A DNA stretch of 64,000 nucleotides from Mesostigma viride (taxonomy: Eukaryota > Streptophyta > Mesostigmatophyceae > Mesostigmatales > Mesostigmataceae). The stretch covers positions 1,159,227 through 1,223,226 of the forward strand of contig RPFO01001598.1 of assembly GCA_009746045.1 (NCBI GenBank). The letters are read 5' to 3'. The position numbers were made by a program, and so were the translations under genes. Shown here one piece after another: positions 12,300-26,800 of the stretch. Position 1 is the first letter of the stretch. Every line of letters begins with the position of its first letter. The notes below the pieces were generated by a model, which did no database searches, was not told the origin of the DNA, and saw nothing but the letters and a program-made list of their open reading frames with translations.

Positions 12300-13224
12300 T
12301 CGATCGCCACCGACACCATCGTTCGCACCCTCCTTAAGGAAGCTTTCGAGCAGCATGTGCCCCCCCTCGCTGCAGATGTGGCAGCTGTGGGCCGCACGCT
12401 GGCTGCTGAGCTCCCCGCCATCTCCACCGCCACCTCCACCCTCCTCGCCTCCACCCCCCCCACACACACACCGCCTCCACCGCCTCCATCACCGCCCAGC
12501 TCCGCGCGACATCGACCAGCGCCTCCAGGACAACACCATCACCTGCAAAACACCGCAGGCCTCACTGCCCAGGCGGTGAAGGACATTGCCGCCAAGCCAG
12601 CCCCCGCTGGCCCGGCTGGCAATGCGGCCCTCCCATCCAGACCTGGGCGGACATGCTGGAGCACCACACCACCTCCACCTCGATCCGCCATCGCAGCACA
12701 GCTCGATCCAGCAGCAGACGCTTGACCTCCGCAAGGAGGCCCAGCTCGCCAAGCGCAGCCTTAACGTCATCGTCAAGAACTTCGGCCTGGTGCATGGAAG
12801 GTGAGAATTCCGAGAAGCTTGCCCAGGCGTTTGAGCGCAAATTAAATCCTTGGTCGCATGGGCCTCCTTGGTCAAGATCAACCTGGTCGCCCACTGCCTT
12901 CCCCGCGCGCGGGGAAAGGCAGGGGCGCCTCCACTTCTTCTCATCTTTTAGAAACCGGCGGACAAGATTTCGTTTCTCAGACGCCGCAAGCGGCTGGAGA
13001 TCTTCAGCTTCGAAGACTCCCTACACCCTGGACGACGACTTGACCCTGGCCGGCGCAGCAACAACGGCGACGGGAGCTATGGCCGACCTACCTCCAGCTC
13101 CGCAGACGTACCGCGGCGGGGAAGCCGGTGTACTGGAAGGGGGCGGCCATCTACGTCGGCCACAAGCCCTGGCATGCACGCGACCCCCGCGGCCCCAGCA
13201 CCTTCAGACAGTGACCCCAGCTTA
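12300..13224 (+). pseudogene. ORF1-like protein of a non-LTR (L1-type) retroelement, degenerate copy
   Basis: Homologous to the copy at 55437-63697. Order of recognisable pieces: TIVRTLLKEAFEQHV, LAADVAAVGRTLAAELP, a proline-rich insertion, TAQAVKDIAAKPAPAGPAG, then in other frames LDLRKEAQLAKRSLNVIVKN, LPRARG-like coding, and YTLDDDLTLA near 13030. Reading frames change at least near 12700, 12800 and 13050. The gene is therefore broken. The layout (heptad-like N-terminal region, central RRM-like part, then a C-terminal block with LDDDLT and a YW-G-A-I-V strand) resembles L1 ORF1 RNA-binding proteins. That family link is inference from pattern. No reverse transcriptase is visible here. Confidence 0.65.
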
Positions 13225-13510
13225 GGGGAATACAGCAGTAGTACGTAGTGTAGAAGTTAGTAAGGCCTAGCCACAGTGGCCTTGTACATGTACGCCTATT
13301 ATGGGCACTCTACCAGCTGATGACTTAGCATTATTTAGCCATGTACACGTGTGCCTATGATGTGCCACACACCAGATGATGCCTAGCTTTATCTTGTTAT
13401 GCTGTGCCCATGCAGAGAGCTACTCTAGCTCTGCTGAGAGGCCACGCCCTAGCCATAGTTTAGCCATGATGATCTTCCCCCCTCTGTCGGCGCCCCTAGG
13501 TGCCTGAATA
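13225..13510 (+). repeat. 3' tail of the ORF1-like element, copy 1
   Basis: The sequence after the stop resembles 63698-64000: both contain TTAGCC-rich segments with GTGTGCC or GTGCGCC motifs, TTTAGCC, a CTATGCAG-like block and a GCTGAGAKGCCA-like block. Homology fades near 13505. The segment holds no gene. Confidence 0.6.
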
Positions 13511-13777
13511 CATAGTGGTGTGAAGATGCACTTTGTGCACCCAGAGCAGGCGTAGTTTACACCCTACCCTTGCAGGAAGTAGCCAAGAGTGTATCAAAAG
13601 CCATATGCCCCGTCCGATCAGGGCTACGTGCTACATTTACTCCCAACGGAGTTATGTTACAATTCAGTTCAATTCAATGGAGCAGCCCTACGTACTGCAT
13701 CGACTGTGCTTTTGCTATGTCGAAGCTTTTTTGCACCCACAGCACAGAGGCTAGACTCTCCCAGTGAGCAGATTATA

Positions 13778-13955
13778 ATTGAACCTGCATGTGGCCTGCC
13801 TTTCAAGGCAACAGATGACCGGGGGGTCCCATGCATGTATGCCCCCTTCTTGCTGTGCATCAAAAAGGGAGGAAATTAAGGTACGTACCCACTCAAAAGT
13901 TAATTGGTTCCCCGCAACTCTCCCAATGGAGGCACCTGAATGCATGAATAAATGA
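13778..13955 (+). repeat. Dispersed repeat R1 (long form), copy near 13.8 kb
   Basis: Shares GAACCTGCA, TGGCCTGC, CTTCTTGCTGTGCATCAAA, GTACGTACCC and AACTCTCCCAATGGAGGC blocks with 54236-54420, in the same order. The ends grade into the hairpin repeat family seen at 8225 and 51530. Confidence 0.75.
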
Positions 13956-14309
13956 ATACATGTCAGCTAGCCTGGCCATGTATGCATGGCATTCACAGAA
14001 ATCGAACCAGCTGGGCACCATATTCGAGTTTTGTGTATGACGACATTGGTTATTTGCACTTTGAAGAGGTCACCGAGCATGCACATATTGAGAATCCTCC
14101 AGGATAAAATGCAGAATGCGTACCATGCATGGGCTGTCTCTTTCTGTTCATTAAAATTATTCCTGATAGGAGCCATGAATACCTTGCGTAGCCTAAATAC
14201 CAAGCTGGCAAAGCGGTCACCAGGTTTCCAATGTTTTACGTCAATTAGACAACCAGCTCAGGCCAGAAATCTGGAGAATCCGGACCATGTTGTTCTTGAC
14301 ATTCAACCC

Positions 14310-17665
<3,356 letters not shown>

Positions 17666-18897
17666 GGTTAATGTATTGGGCGCGGATAAAATTTGCGCAG
17701 AGTTACTATCTGCAAGCTCCTTCCAGCAGCCTGTCAATCAGCTTAAGGATCTACTGGTTATGCTTCAATATTGTATTATCCCAGGATTATCCTAATAATT
17801 TCTGGAAGACGGTGTATCTCGTGTGGACACCAACATGCCAGGCAGCCGAAACACCAATTATCTCCAAGTCGCGATAAATCAGGTACAAATACTCGGCATC
17901 GCCAAGAAAAAAGTCTTTCGCAAGATGGCAAAGCACGGTGTGCTTTAGCATACCATACACACTCGATTTCCGGCTTGCTTATGTTCAAAACAAGTGATCG
18001 TCCATGGCATTTGATAGTGTCGAACGCAGTGTGATTTTTCGTGTTACGTGCGAGGCAACGTGACATTCCGTCTGTTGTGCTCGCTATTAAGTATTAGCTG
18101 AATGCGCAGTGCTGGCTGCTGACACCTGTCCTATCGTTCAGGTGCCTAGTCTGCAACGTTCTGTGCCAAATGGGCTGTTTCTTCTACATGTACTACCAAG
18201 GCGTGGGACACAACAACAAATACTACTACTACCAAGACGTAGACTGCTGTACTGTGGTCGCGCCTAGTACTGTTGGTGTGGGAAACAACTGAACTGAACT
18301 GAACTGTTGGTGTACGAGAATAGGTGGAGAGAAGAGGTTTGCCTTGAGCCAAGGCTCGTGAGCTGGGTGGCTGCGTACATATCTTAGGTGTATTAATTAG
18401 GTGTATTAAAAAACAACTCTCTGCTTATGTTTAACGATGACTGACGTGACGTACGATGCCACTTGCCAGCAGTCAGCACTCAGCCGAGGCTGCTCGTGGC
18501 TACGTGAGTGTGCGGAGGCCACAACTGCTACGTGGTGGCACTGCCTAACCGTGCCATCGAGCTGCAGGGCTTGGCTAGGTAGGGGTGTGCACGAGTTTAA
18601 TAAGCCGCTGGGGGGGTCTACCAGCACGCTGCCTAATAAAATTTCACAATTAAATCAGTAATTAAATTGCTGATTGTGGGTGGGGCATTAAGCTCTTTGG
18701 GTGGCCCAAAGCCCTTTGTGGCCGTGCTGTTTCTGTGGCCAGCTGGGTGACGCTATCAGCGCATCCTGGCGACAACATCGTTTTGATTAATGGAGCGCTG
18801 TTAACCTTTTGAAGGGCATGCTCTCATGCTATAATTTGCAGCTGCTTCACACAGTCTAGAGTCTGCTTTGCCGGAGCTGTGGTTTTGCCCTTATCAA
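17666..18897. promoter_or_regulatory. Intergenic region between divergent PSMD9 and the GCK gene
   Basis: 1.23 kb separates the two start codons, so it must hold both promoters. I see no convincing TATA box or other motif. Short direct repeats (ACTGAACTGAACTG near 18290) and a GGTGTATTAA duplication near 18387 are the only local structure. Confidence 0.5.
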
Positions 18898-19416
18898 ATG
18901 GCAGAGTCGCCGGCAGAACGGTCAGGAAACGTGGACGCATCTCAATCTGGTTCTGGTCATGGTGCCCATGACTCGGACAACCAGGCCCGTAGCACCAATG
19001 AACCAGCGCGCTCTGCGCCTGACTCTGCTGAAACGAGCAGCGCAGAGAACACGAGTGGCGAATTAGAGGAGTTGGAGGAAGGCCCTGCGGAGAGTACAGG
19101 GGACGACAAGGAGGAATGTTCCTTCTGCGTGTTCATGAAAGCCGGCCCATGTGGCAAAATATTTGCTGCTTGGGAGGCGTGCGTCTCGAGAGAGTCAGAT
19201 GCCGGGCATGACTTTGCGGCGGCCTGCAGCGCTCCCACGATAAATTTGCAAGCCTGCATGGAACGGCATCCCGAGTACTACGGCATAATGGCGGAGGTAG
19301 AGAAGGAGCGAGAGAAGCAGATGCAAGAACAAGAGAACGCCCCAGGGCTAGAAGAAAACCTTGACAGTAAGAGCGGTCAAGTAGAGGACGGTGATGGCAG
19401 TAAAGCCCCATCATAG
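18898..19416 (+). CDS. GCK-domain protein, intronless
   Basis: 172 residues from the ATG at 18898, which sits in a good context (CAAATGG). An in-frame upstream ATG at 18868 would add ten residues. The N-terminal 75 residues are acidic and Ser/Glu-rich with low complexity. Residues about 80-142 form a GCK domain: ECSFCVFMKAGPCGKIFAAWEAC, then paired cysteines in AAACSAPTINLQACMERHPEYY. The twin CX(n)C pattern with HPEYY is the family hallmark. The C-terminal tail is charged and Glu/Gln-rich, probably helical. GCK proteins occur in plants and algae, where their role is poorly known. The cysteine spacing recalls CHCH proteins of the mitochondrial intermembrane space, but no targeting claim can be made from this sequence. 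This is the only intron-free cellular gene in the window. Confidence 0.88.
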   Translation: MAESPAERSGNVDASQSGSGHGAHDSDNQARSTNEPARSAPDSAETSSAENTSGELEELEEGPAESTGDDKEECSFCVFMKAGPCGKIFAAWEACVSRESDAGHDFAAACSAPTINLQACMERHPEYYGIMAEVEKEREKQMQEQENAPGLEENLDSKSGQVEDGDGSKAPS

Positions 19417-20122
19417 CCTTCCCTGCCAGGTGTGCAGGCAGGCCTCTGTGCTGCTGAGGAGACGGGCCGCTAAACTGCCCACGAGTCCACCAGATGCAAC
19501 CACCCGCTGCCGGTGGGCAAAACATTTTGCTCCTATCCTTTCTACCAGCAGCGTCCCTCTTGTTAGTCAAGATGTCGTGGGTTCCTTCCACACAATGACC
19601 CATGATCATGCGCATTTCCGGCCTGCGCTGGTTGTCTCATTGACGTGTGTGTGCATGTCGCATGGTGGAAGGCCGTACAGAGGTGGACTCTGGGAGGTGA
19701 CCGATCCTATTGGCATGTACGATGAGATGCCCCATGAGATGTCCATTTGATAATGCTCTGGTCGCTATGTTTGTGGTGTGTCGTCGTGAGTACACCATGG
19801 AGAACTGCTGTTAACTCGGCCATAGTATGGGTTGAACCAGTCAACCCAAAATTGGTGATTTCCAGCTCTGGGTGATAGCGTGTATTCAATGGGGGATTTT
19901 GCGATCAATGCTCCAGCGGTGTGGTTGCTTGCCCACCACTGGACATCTCACATGCATGAGCAGGTGCTTGGCTGTGCTCCACGTCTTCCCCCCAAAGCCA
20001 TTTTTACCAATCATGCAACTTACTAATGAATCAGGTGCCAGGCGGTGCATTACCCTTGGTAATTTCAAACTGAGAGAACTTTGAACTCTTGCACAAACAT
20101 CAGTAATTAATGTGTTAACCAT

Positions 20123-20353
20123 ATGTTGCATCACTCCCCGGAAAGGAGAACTTTTGCGGATGACTGTAGGTGTAGGTTGGCGATGCCATGGTAACCGGAG
20201 ACGTCCGTCCTATAGTCAGCGAAAGTTGGTGCGAGAGGTCCCCAGTTCGATTCCGGTCGGATTCATTTGCAGATCGCGTTTTTCCGCGTTTTCCGCGGCC
20301 CGGCACTGAACGCAAATGGTTTTCACCTTTGCGGAGTGCCTGATCAGAATATG
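20123..20353 (+). repeat. SINE-like dispersed repeat, copy 2
   Basis: Plus-strand counterpart of 11532-11767. The AGTTCGATTCC B-box-like motif is at about 20246-20256. Identity to copy 1 is high over the whole length, including the flanking CTTTTGCGGATGACTGTAG block. Confidence 0.7.
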
Positions 20354-20848
20354 TTGGTCAATACATTTGATATCTTCATGCATGGCTGATCTATCCATGA
20401 AAAACAGGTCGAGGAAGGGAATCCGTTGGCCTGCGTGATAGTTCTTGATTGCCAATCAAAGTAACCGTACGTTCATGACATGCATACAGAACCGATCCCA
20501 ATGGAGAATGCTTGAGCGCCATGATACAGGCGGCAATCAAACTTCTGCAAATCAAGTATATTTAGGCAGCTTCATCCCCTCCGTCCCTATCTTTAATTTG
20601 AGCCATTTCAAGGATTTACGCTCTGTGAACATGTGACGTCAAGTAATGTGATTTTCTTTCATTTATTTTTTATATGTGATGATATTAGAGCGTAGTAGGC
20701 ACTGTGACATGCCCCCGCGCATAGCATGCGAGTACTTACCTTATCTACTTGTGCAGCAGAAGTCACATCTTTCTAACATGGTGTGCACATGCAATGCCAG
20801 AGGCCATTCCATGGCAACGCTGGCAGGAACTTCATGGCAGAGCTGCTG

Positions 20849-23800
20849 CTAGACTGTGCGAGGTCTTTGAGGCATCAACAAGTTGTAAAACGCATGCCGC
20901 AAGAACAGGCTTTTGCCACCACCATCCCCTTCCTCCTGAGCCCTCTTCCACCCACACCACCCCCCAGAGTGAATGCTTTTAATGTCTTCTCCACCTGTAT
21001 AGTGAGGGTCGAGAATCAGGAATGCGCACTCTCCCGTCTTTTCGTTGAAGTCAACACCCAGCAGAGTATAAGCCAGCACCCCACCACCTGCCATTGAAAG
21101 CCACACAAGCAGTATACATTAAAGAACGTCAAGACACAACATCGCAGTGCCCATCATTGAAGGCATTTGAAACATGGGCTACTTCCAGCAGTCTGTGGGC
21201 AGCAGCAGTAGCAAGGTGACGCACACGGCAAATAAAATGCTGGCAGTGACAGAGTCCACCGTACGAACAATACACCCACATCACATGACAATACACCCAC
21301 ATCACATGACAATACACCCACATTGATCACATGACAACACACCTACATGACATGACCATAAACCCACATCACATGACAACGCACCTACATGACATGACCA
21401 TAAACCCACATCACATGACAACACACCTACATGACATGACCACAGACCTACATCACATGACAACACACAACATCATATGACCAAAATGCCCATGGATACT
21501 TGTCCTGCCAGCGCTCCTCATGGAGGCATGCCACGATGTTATTGTCGCTGCGACAGCTCTGCACGATGATCTGTGGATCCAACCCCTCTAGGCGATCGGA
21601 CTCCAAGTGCCGGTTGCCTCCACGTCACCTGCGGGTTTTGCTCCCGTCCTTGATCCCCCGGCCCACGCTCACCAGTCACGCTGAAGTATCTCCCCAATCT
21701 TCACAACGCTTTGCAGTTAGGTCTGTGGGGCCCTCCTTTAGCAAGTAGGCCTGGGGGCCCCCTTTAGCAATAAGGTCTGAGGCCCTCCTCTAGAAATTAG
21801 GTCTGGGCCCTTTTATTCATCATGCAACTTTGCTGGCCTAATCAGGCGGTAACTGATCACATCAGGGGTAGCCTTTGCTCCATGCAACGCCGTGCCCGCT
21901 CACCAATCATGATGGGCGTCCCCTCATGGTGTATGGTGCATGGTGTATGCCGTGCCCGCTCACCAATCATGATGGGCGTCCCCTCATGGTGCATGGTGTA
22001 TGGTGTATGGTGTATGGTGCATGCCGTGCCCGCTCACCAATCATGATGGGCGTCCCCTCATGGTGTATGGTGTATGGTGTATGGTGCATGCCGTGCCCGC
22101 TCACCAATCATGATGGGCGTCCCCTCCGTCTCAAAGTGGCGCGCCAGCTCGCGCGCCTTGCCCGGCATCTCAGAGCCCGACTGCACGGACAGGATTTTGC
22201 ACGTCACCTGGCGGTGGCAGCACGACACGTCACGCAAGCATTTGCAAACACGCACGCACCCGCACGCACCCGCATGTCCAGGCAAGGCCAGGGCAGGGAT
22301 GCGTACGTCAGTGGTAGGCCGACGTATGTGGGCTCGATGTATGTGGGCTCGAGCGAAATCATGTCCGCCTCTACTCGGAAGCTTCCCGAGAAAAGCAACA
22401 AACACACTGGGAAACAAATATATTGCAACATGGCTTGTTCATCCATTCAACTTGACCCCAAATCACTACCAAGTGTCCCTCTTGACCTCAGGTACGGGTA
22501 AAAAATGGTGAGATGAATAATGAGGAAAAGGATCATGCCCAGCCCAAACCGACAAGGCTGCGCTCCATCAAGATGCACGCAGCAGCTCCACAAGGTACAC
22601 AAGGCAGCAACGCGAGCCCTTATCCCAGACAGAAGCGTCACCGTCTACCCCGACACAGCGATGCCATCACCTACCCGAACACCAACACCTACCCCTACAC
22701 CAGCACCGCACTGCTACCATAGACCACGCCAAATGAGTACCCCTCCACGGCAACGCCTGTTGCCCATGGTTCCACCCTGTACCCTGAACAGCTCCTCCAG
22801 CACGTCCCCCCCCACAAGCACTATTCCCCCTCTGAACCCACCGCGTACTATTCCACCACCCACCCCGAACAGCTCGTCCAGCACATAGCTGAGCTCGATG
22901 GCGCCGATCCACTGGGAGGAGCCGATGAAGGACGGCTCCTTGTCGCCGATCTTCACCAGCGTCTCCTGGATGAGCCTGGCAGGTGGGGGGGGAGGGGGGG
23001 AGGAAACATGGCAGGTCGTTCGATGCACGGTCGTGGAGAAATCTTGAGAAAACCGATAGCATTAGTTGAGAAAACTGATAGTTTCAGCGAAAACGGGAAG
23101 AATGGCCTCGTCACCTCACGGCTCACAAAACCAAGCAAAGGGGATGGTGTCTCCTGGCACGGGCACAAGCAGGGGAGGCCTGAGGCAAAGCTCACCGCAA
23201 AGGTGTGAGGATGGAGAGGAAGTAAGCGTTGTAAGCAACACTTGCAGACTCCTCCCCCCCCAAAACTGCTGACTGGTACCCCCCAGACCCTCCCTTGGAA
23301 CTGGAGACACAACATCAAGTGTGCAGGAAAAAAAAAAGGAAGGCGCCTTGTGATGACACCCCGTGTAGACACACATCTTCTTTGCACATCGGGCCAGCAC
23401 CATCTGATATTGCTACGGTCGTATATTCTTGCTGCGAAAGCAACATCCAGGGTCCAAGAAAGTCTCCAGTGGCTCCACGCTCTGCTTTCTCATGGCCCTC
23501 GGATCTTCACTCCCTCAGATCTTCACTCAAGCCGACAGCAGAGCCAGGGGCTACCTGTGCCTTCCAACGCTCTCATTCCTTCCTCTAATTGAACAACGGC
23601 GGGGCCAGGGTGTGCGTGGCTTTCCACCCTCTGTTTCTCACTGTAGTTGACAGCCGTGCCGGGCCCTATGTGGCCGGGCGCGGTCTCCCCTTTGGCCGGG
23701 GTTTACCTGTGGCCGGGGTTTACCTGTGGCCGGGGTTTACCTGTGGCCGGGGTTTACCTGTGGCCGGGGTTTACCTGTGGCTGGGGTTTCCCTGTGGCCG

Positions 23801-26800
23801 GGGTTTACCTGTGGCCGGGGTTTACCTGTGGCCGGGGTTTACCTGTGGCCGGGGTTTACCTGTGGCTGGGGTTTACCTGTGGCCGGGGTTTACCTGTGGC
23901 CGGGGTTTACCTGTGGCCGGGGTTCACCTGTGCCCGGGGTTTACCTGTGGCCCGGGTTTACCTGTGGCCGGGGTTTACCTGTGGCCGGGGTTCACCTGTG
24001 GCCGGGGTTTACCTTTGGCCGGGGTTAACCTGTGGCCGGGGTTTACCTGTGGCCGGGGTTTACCTGTGGCTGGGGTTTACCTGTGGCCGGGGTTTACCTG
24101 TGGCTGGGGTTTACCTGTGGCCGGGGTTTACCTGTGGCTGGGCGCGGGCGCGGCCACGTAGTGGTGGAGGCGGAACCAGGAGCAGATCGTCTGCAGCGAG
24201 CGGTACGCGCAGCCCCAGCCCTGTAAGTGTCACAGGGTTGGGTTTTCGTGTGGGGCATTGGTGGGGGCCATTAGTGGGGGGCATTCGTGGAGGGCATTGC
24301 TGGGGCCTATTGGTCATGGCAAGCACAGCTCCAGCAAGCAGTACGTGTGAATGAGCACAAGACCAGGGCGGTGCCAAAGATGACGATCGGCGCGATCCGG
24401 TCCAACCATGGTCATGCACAGGCGTGGCAAAAAGAAACATGAAAGTGAGCAAAGGCTGGAGCAGTAATGCAGAACAAGGCGCACTGATTCGGTGCTAGGC
24501 AGTCGCATTTCATCCTGGTATGCGGGTATAATGCCTCGGCAAGCCCGGGCGGTCACGCTTACTAAACTCACATGGAGTACAGGCATTGGTGATTGGTACA
24601 AATGGATGATAGAGCACAGGCATTGCCATAAATAGGTTATAGAGCACAGGCATGGCCATAAATATGAGATAGAGCACTTGCATGGGTATGAATAGGTGGT
24701 AGGGGATCTGCTACCAGATAGTGACCCCGGCCGCACTCACGTTGTCATCGATGCGGTCCTGCATGTAGTGGTAGTACTCGTACGCGCCGTCCACCAGGTA
24801 CTCGGTGCCGCCCTTGACTGTAAATATATACAGGATGACGCCAGGCCACCCGGGCACGACGTACGAACAAAAATACAGGACAGCACGCGTCCAAGCAGAC
24901 ATGAGGCTTCATTATTATTTCGTAAAATGACTTTGTGGTGAGGTTGACAAGTTTGCGAGCATCATGGTCAGCTGGCATCTTGAGGGGGGCTTTCTTGAGC
25001 AGAGAGGCACGAGGATGTGGACTGGTGGAATGCCCAATAATAGTAAGCCCCCCATACTCCATACGTGAGTGACTGGCTGAAACAGTCGCGAGGCGGCCAT
25101 TAGGAAACCTGGCCGATGCGGCGTTAAACTTCCAGTGCAGCTAACCGTAGTAGCCACGTGGACCCTGGCAGGCTTCCACCATAGCCACCTTAGTAATGGC
25201 ATTGCTAGCTTATGGCCAGCAATGACCCAAGTCATGGGCGCAACGTGGTTAAAACCCACCCCTGTGATGCTGACACGCATGAAGCATAGCCGGAAGGTTT
25301 CTACAGCCGCCCGTGTCCTTCATACCACTCCAAACAAGCCCTCGTGTTGGCCAAAGCATTCATCCATCCACGTGCACCACCCATCCGTGCGCCCTCCTGC
25401 CTACACGAGCAGGACAGGAGTCCCAAGGCCATGGCCCATTCCTAGCATGAAACCTTCCTGTTCTGGCATTCCTATGGCAAGACAGGCAAGTGTACAGCTT
25501 GCACGTGTACATGGCTTGCCAGCATCACACCTTGGAGCACCGCACTGTTCCCTCGAACAGGAAAAAACGCAGTGGAACGTGACAGCAGCAACACAAGTAG
25601 AATAAGGTGCAACGATGATAATAGAATAAGATAGAATAAATAGATAGAAAAAGGTGCAACGATGATAGGAACCAGAAGGCTACTATGCACCACAAAAAGA
25701 GGAGGACCGCTCACCAAAAGACTTGGGAAGGCCTTCATGGACGTTGCGGAGCCGTTTGCAGGGACCTGAAAAGCGCGAGGAGAGGGGAAAGGAGCAACTT
25801 AGTTACAGGGTGTATGATTCCAACAGATTCCCACGGGGGGGCGAACCATATCCCCCCACAAGTATATGAAGTCCTGGAAAAAGAGTAGAACATGCGACCT
25901 TTGACCTCGAAATGCACGCATCTCCAGCACAGAGCCAGCGGCACCCACAGTGACGATGCCGTGACCAGAGCACACACAGAGAATAGAAACTTGAGCCATT
26001 CACATTACCCAATCAGAATCACCCCCGGCCTGCTTAAAGGTGCCGTCAAGTTCAGGCGGCGGCTCCTTGACGAACCTGCTGAGCAACAAATAATTAGCAG
26101 TATCTGTTCATTCCCATGACACTGTCCATCACATGCTGATCATATCTGGTCTCCACGTCGACAAATGGCTACAGTAATCAGAGCTTCCGTAACTGCCCCC
26201 ATCTGCCGAGAGCCTAGGGCTGCTGCCGGCACATAAAGATGCCTATCTATATGGGCCATCCCTTCTACTACTACTACGATAACACCACCCCTATATGATA
26301 ACACCATCCATTATAACAATAACACATCCCTTATATAACACCCCCAACCGCCATATGGTAACACCATCCACGAGGCATCTGGGCTCTGGCAGCAGCTAAT
26401 GGTGAAACGTGCGCTGGAACAAGCCCGCATCTTTCCCAGGCCATGATGCGACCATAGTGACTGCTATAGTAGAGTGCCCACTTCTACTCTCCAGCCTCCC
26501 CCCTGGCCACCCCAGGCCCCATGTCATGTAATGTGTCGTGAGTAGAAACACCGCTGGAAATGCGCACAGCCGATGCACGCCAGCCGTGGGTAGCGTTCAC
26601 GTCTCCGCGACCCAGTCATTCATGCATCGTCACCCACCCTCGTTGATGATGTCATCCCCGAGCCCTGCGCCGACAGCGATGACGGCGTTGGCGAGGCGCA
26701 GGAGTGGCCGATCCAGCGGCAGCCCCAGCAGCTTGTGCAGCCGCATCCGGCGCGCTCCTGACGGAGGTCTCAGGGGCATGCACGGCAGCATCATGGGACA

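Noticed and set aside
20230-20275. tRNA gene
   Set aside because: Only the T-arm/B-box-like part is recognisable. The anticodon and acceptor stems do not pair.
21486-21640. Protein-like minus-strand stretch [20 protein letters not shown]
   Set aside because: It lies inside a UFSP2 intron where the flanking exons already join perfectly in phase and homology. No family match.
21255-24136. CRISPR-like array
   Set aside because: Tandem units without unique spacers, inside introns of a eukaryotic gene.
23589-24354. Plus-strand frame of [17 protein letters not shown] repeats
   Set aside because: Antisense translation of the 17-bp donor-site minisatellite in a UFSP2 intron.
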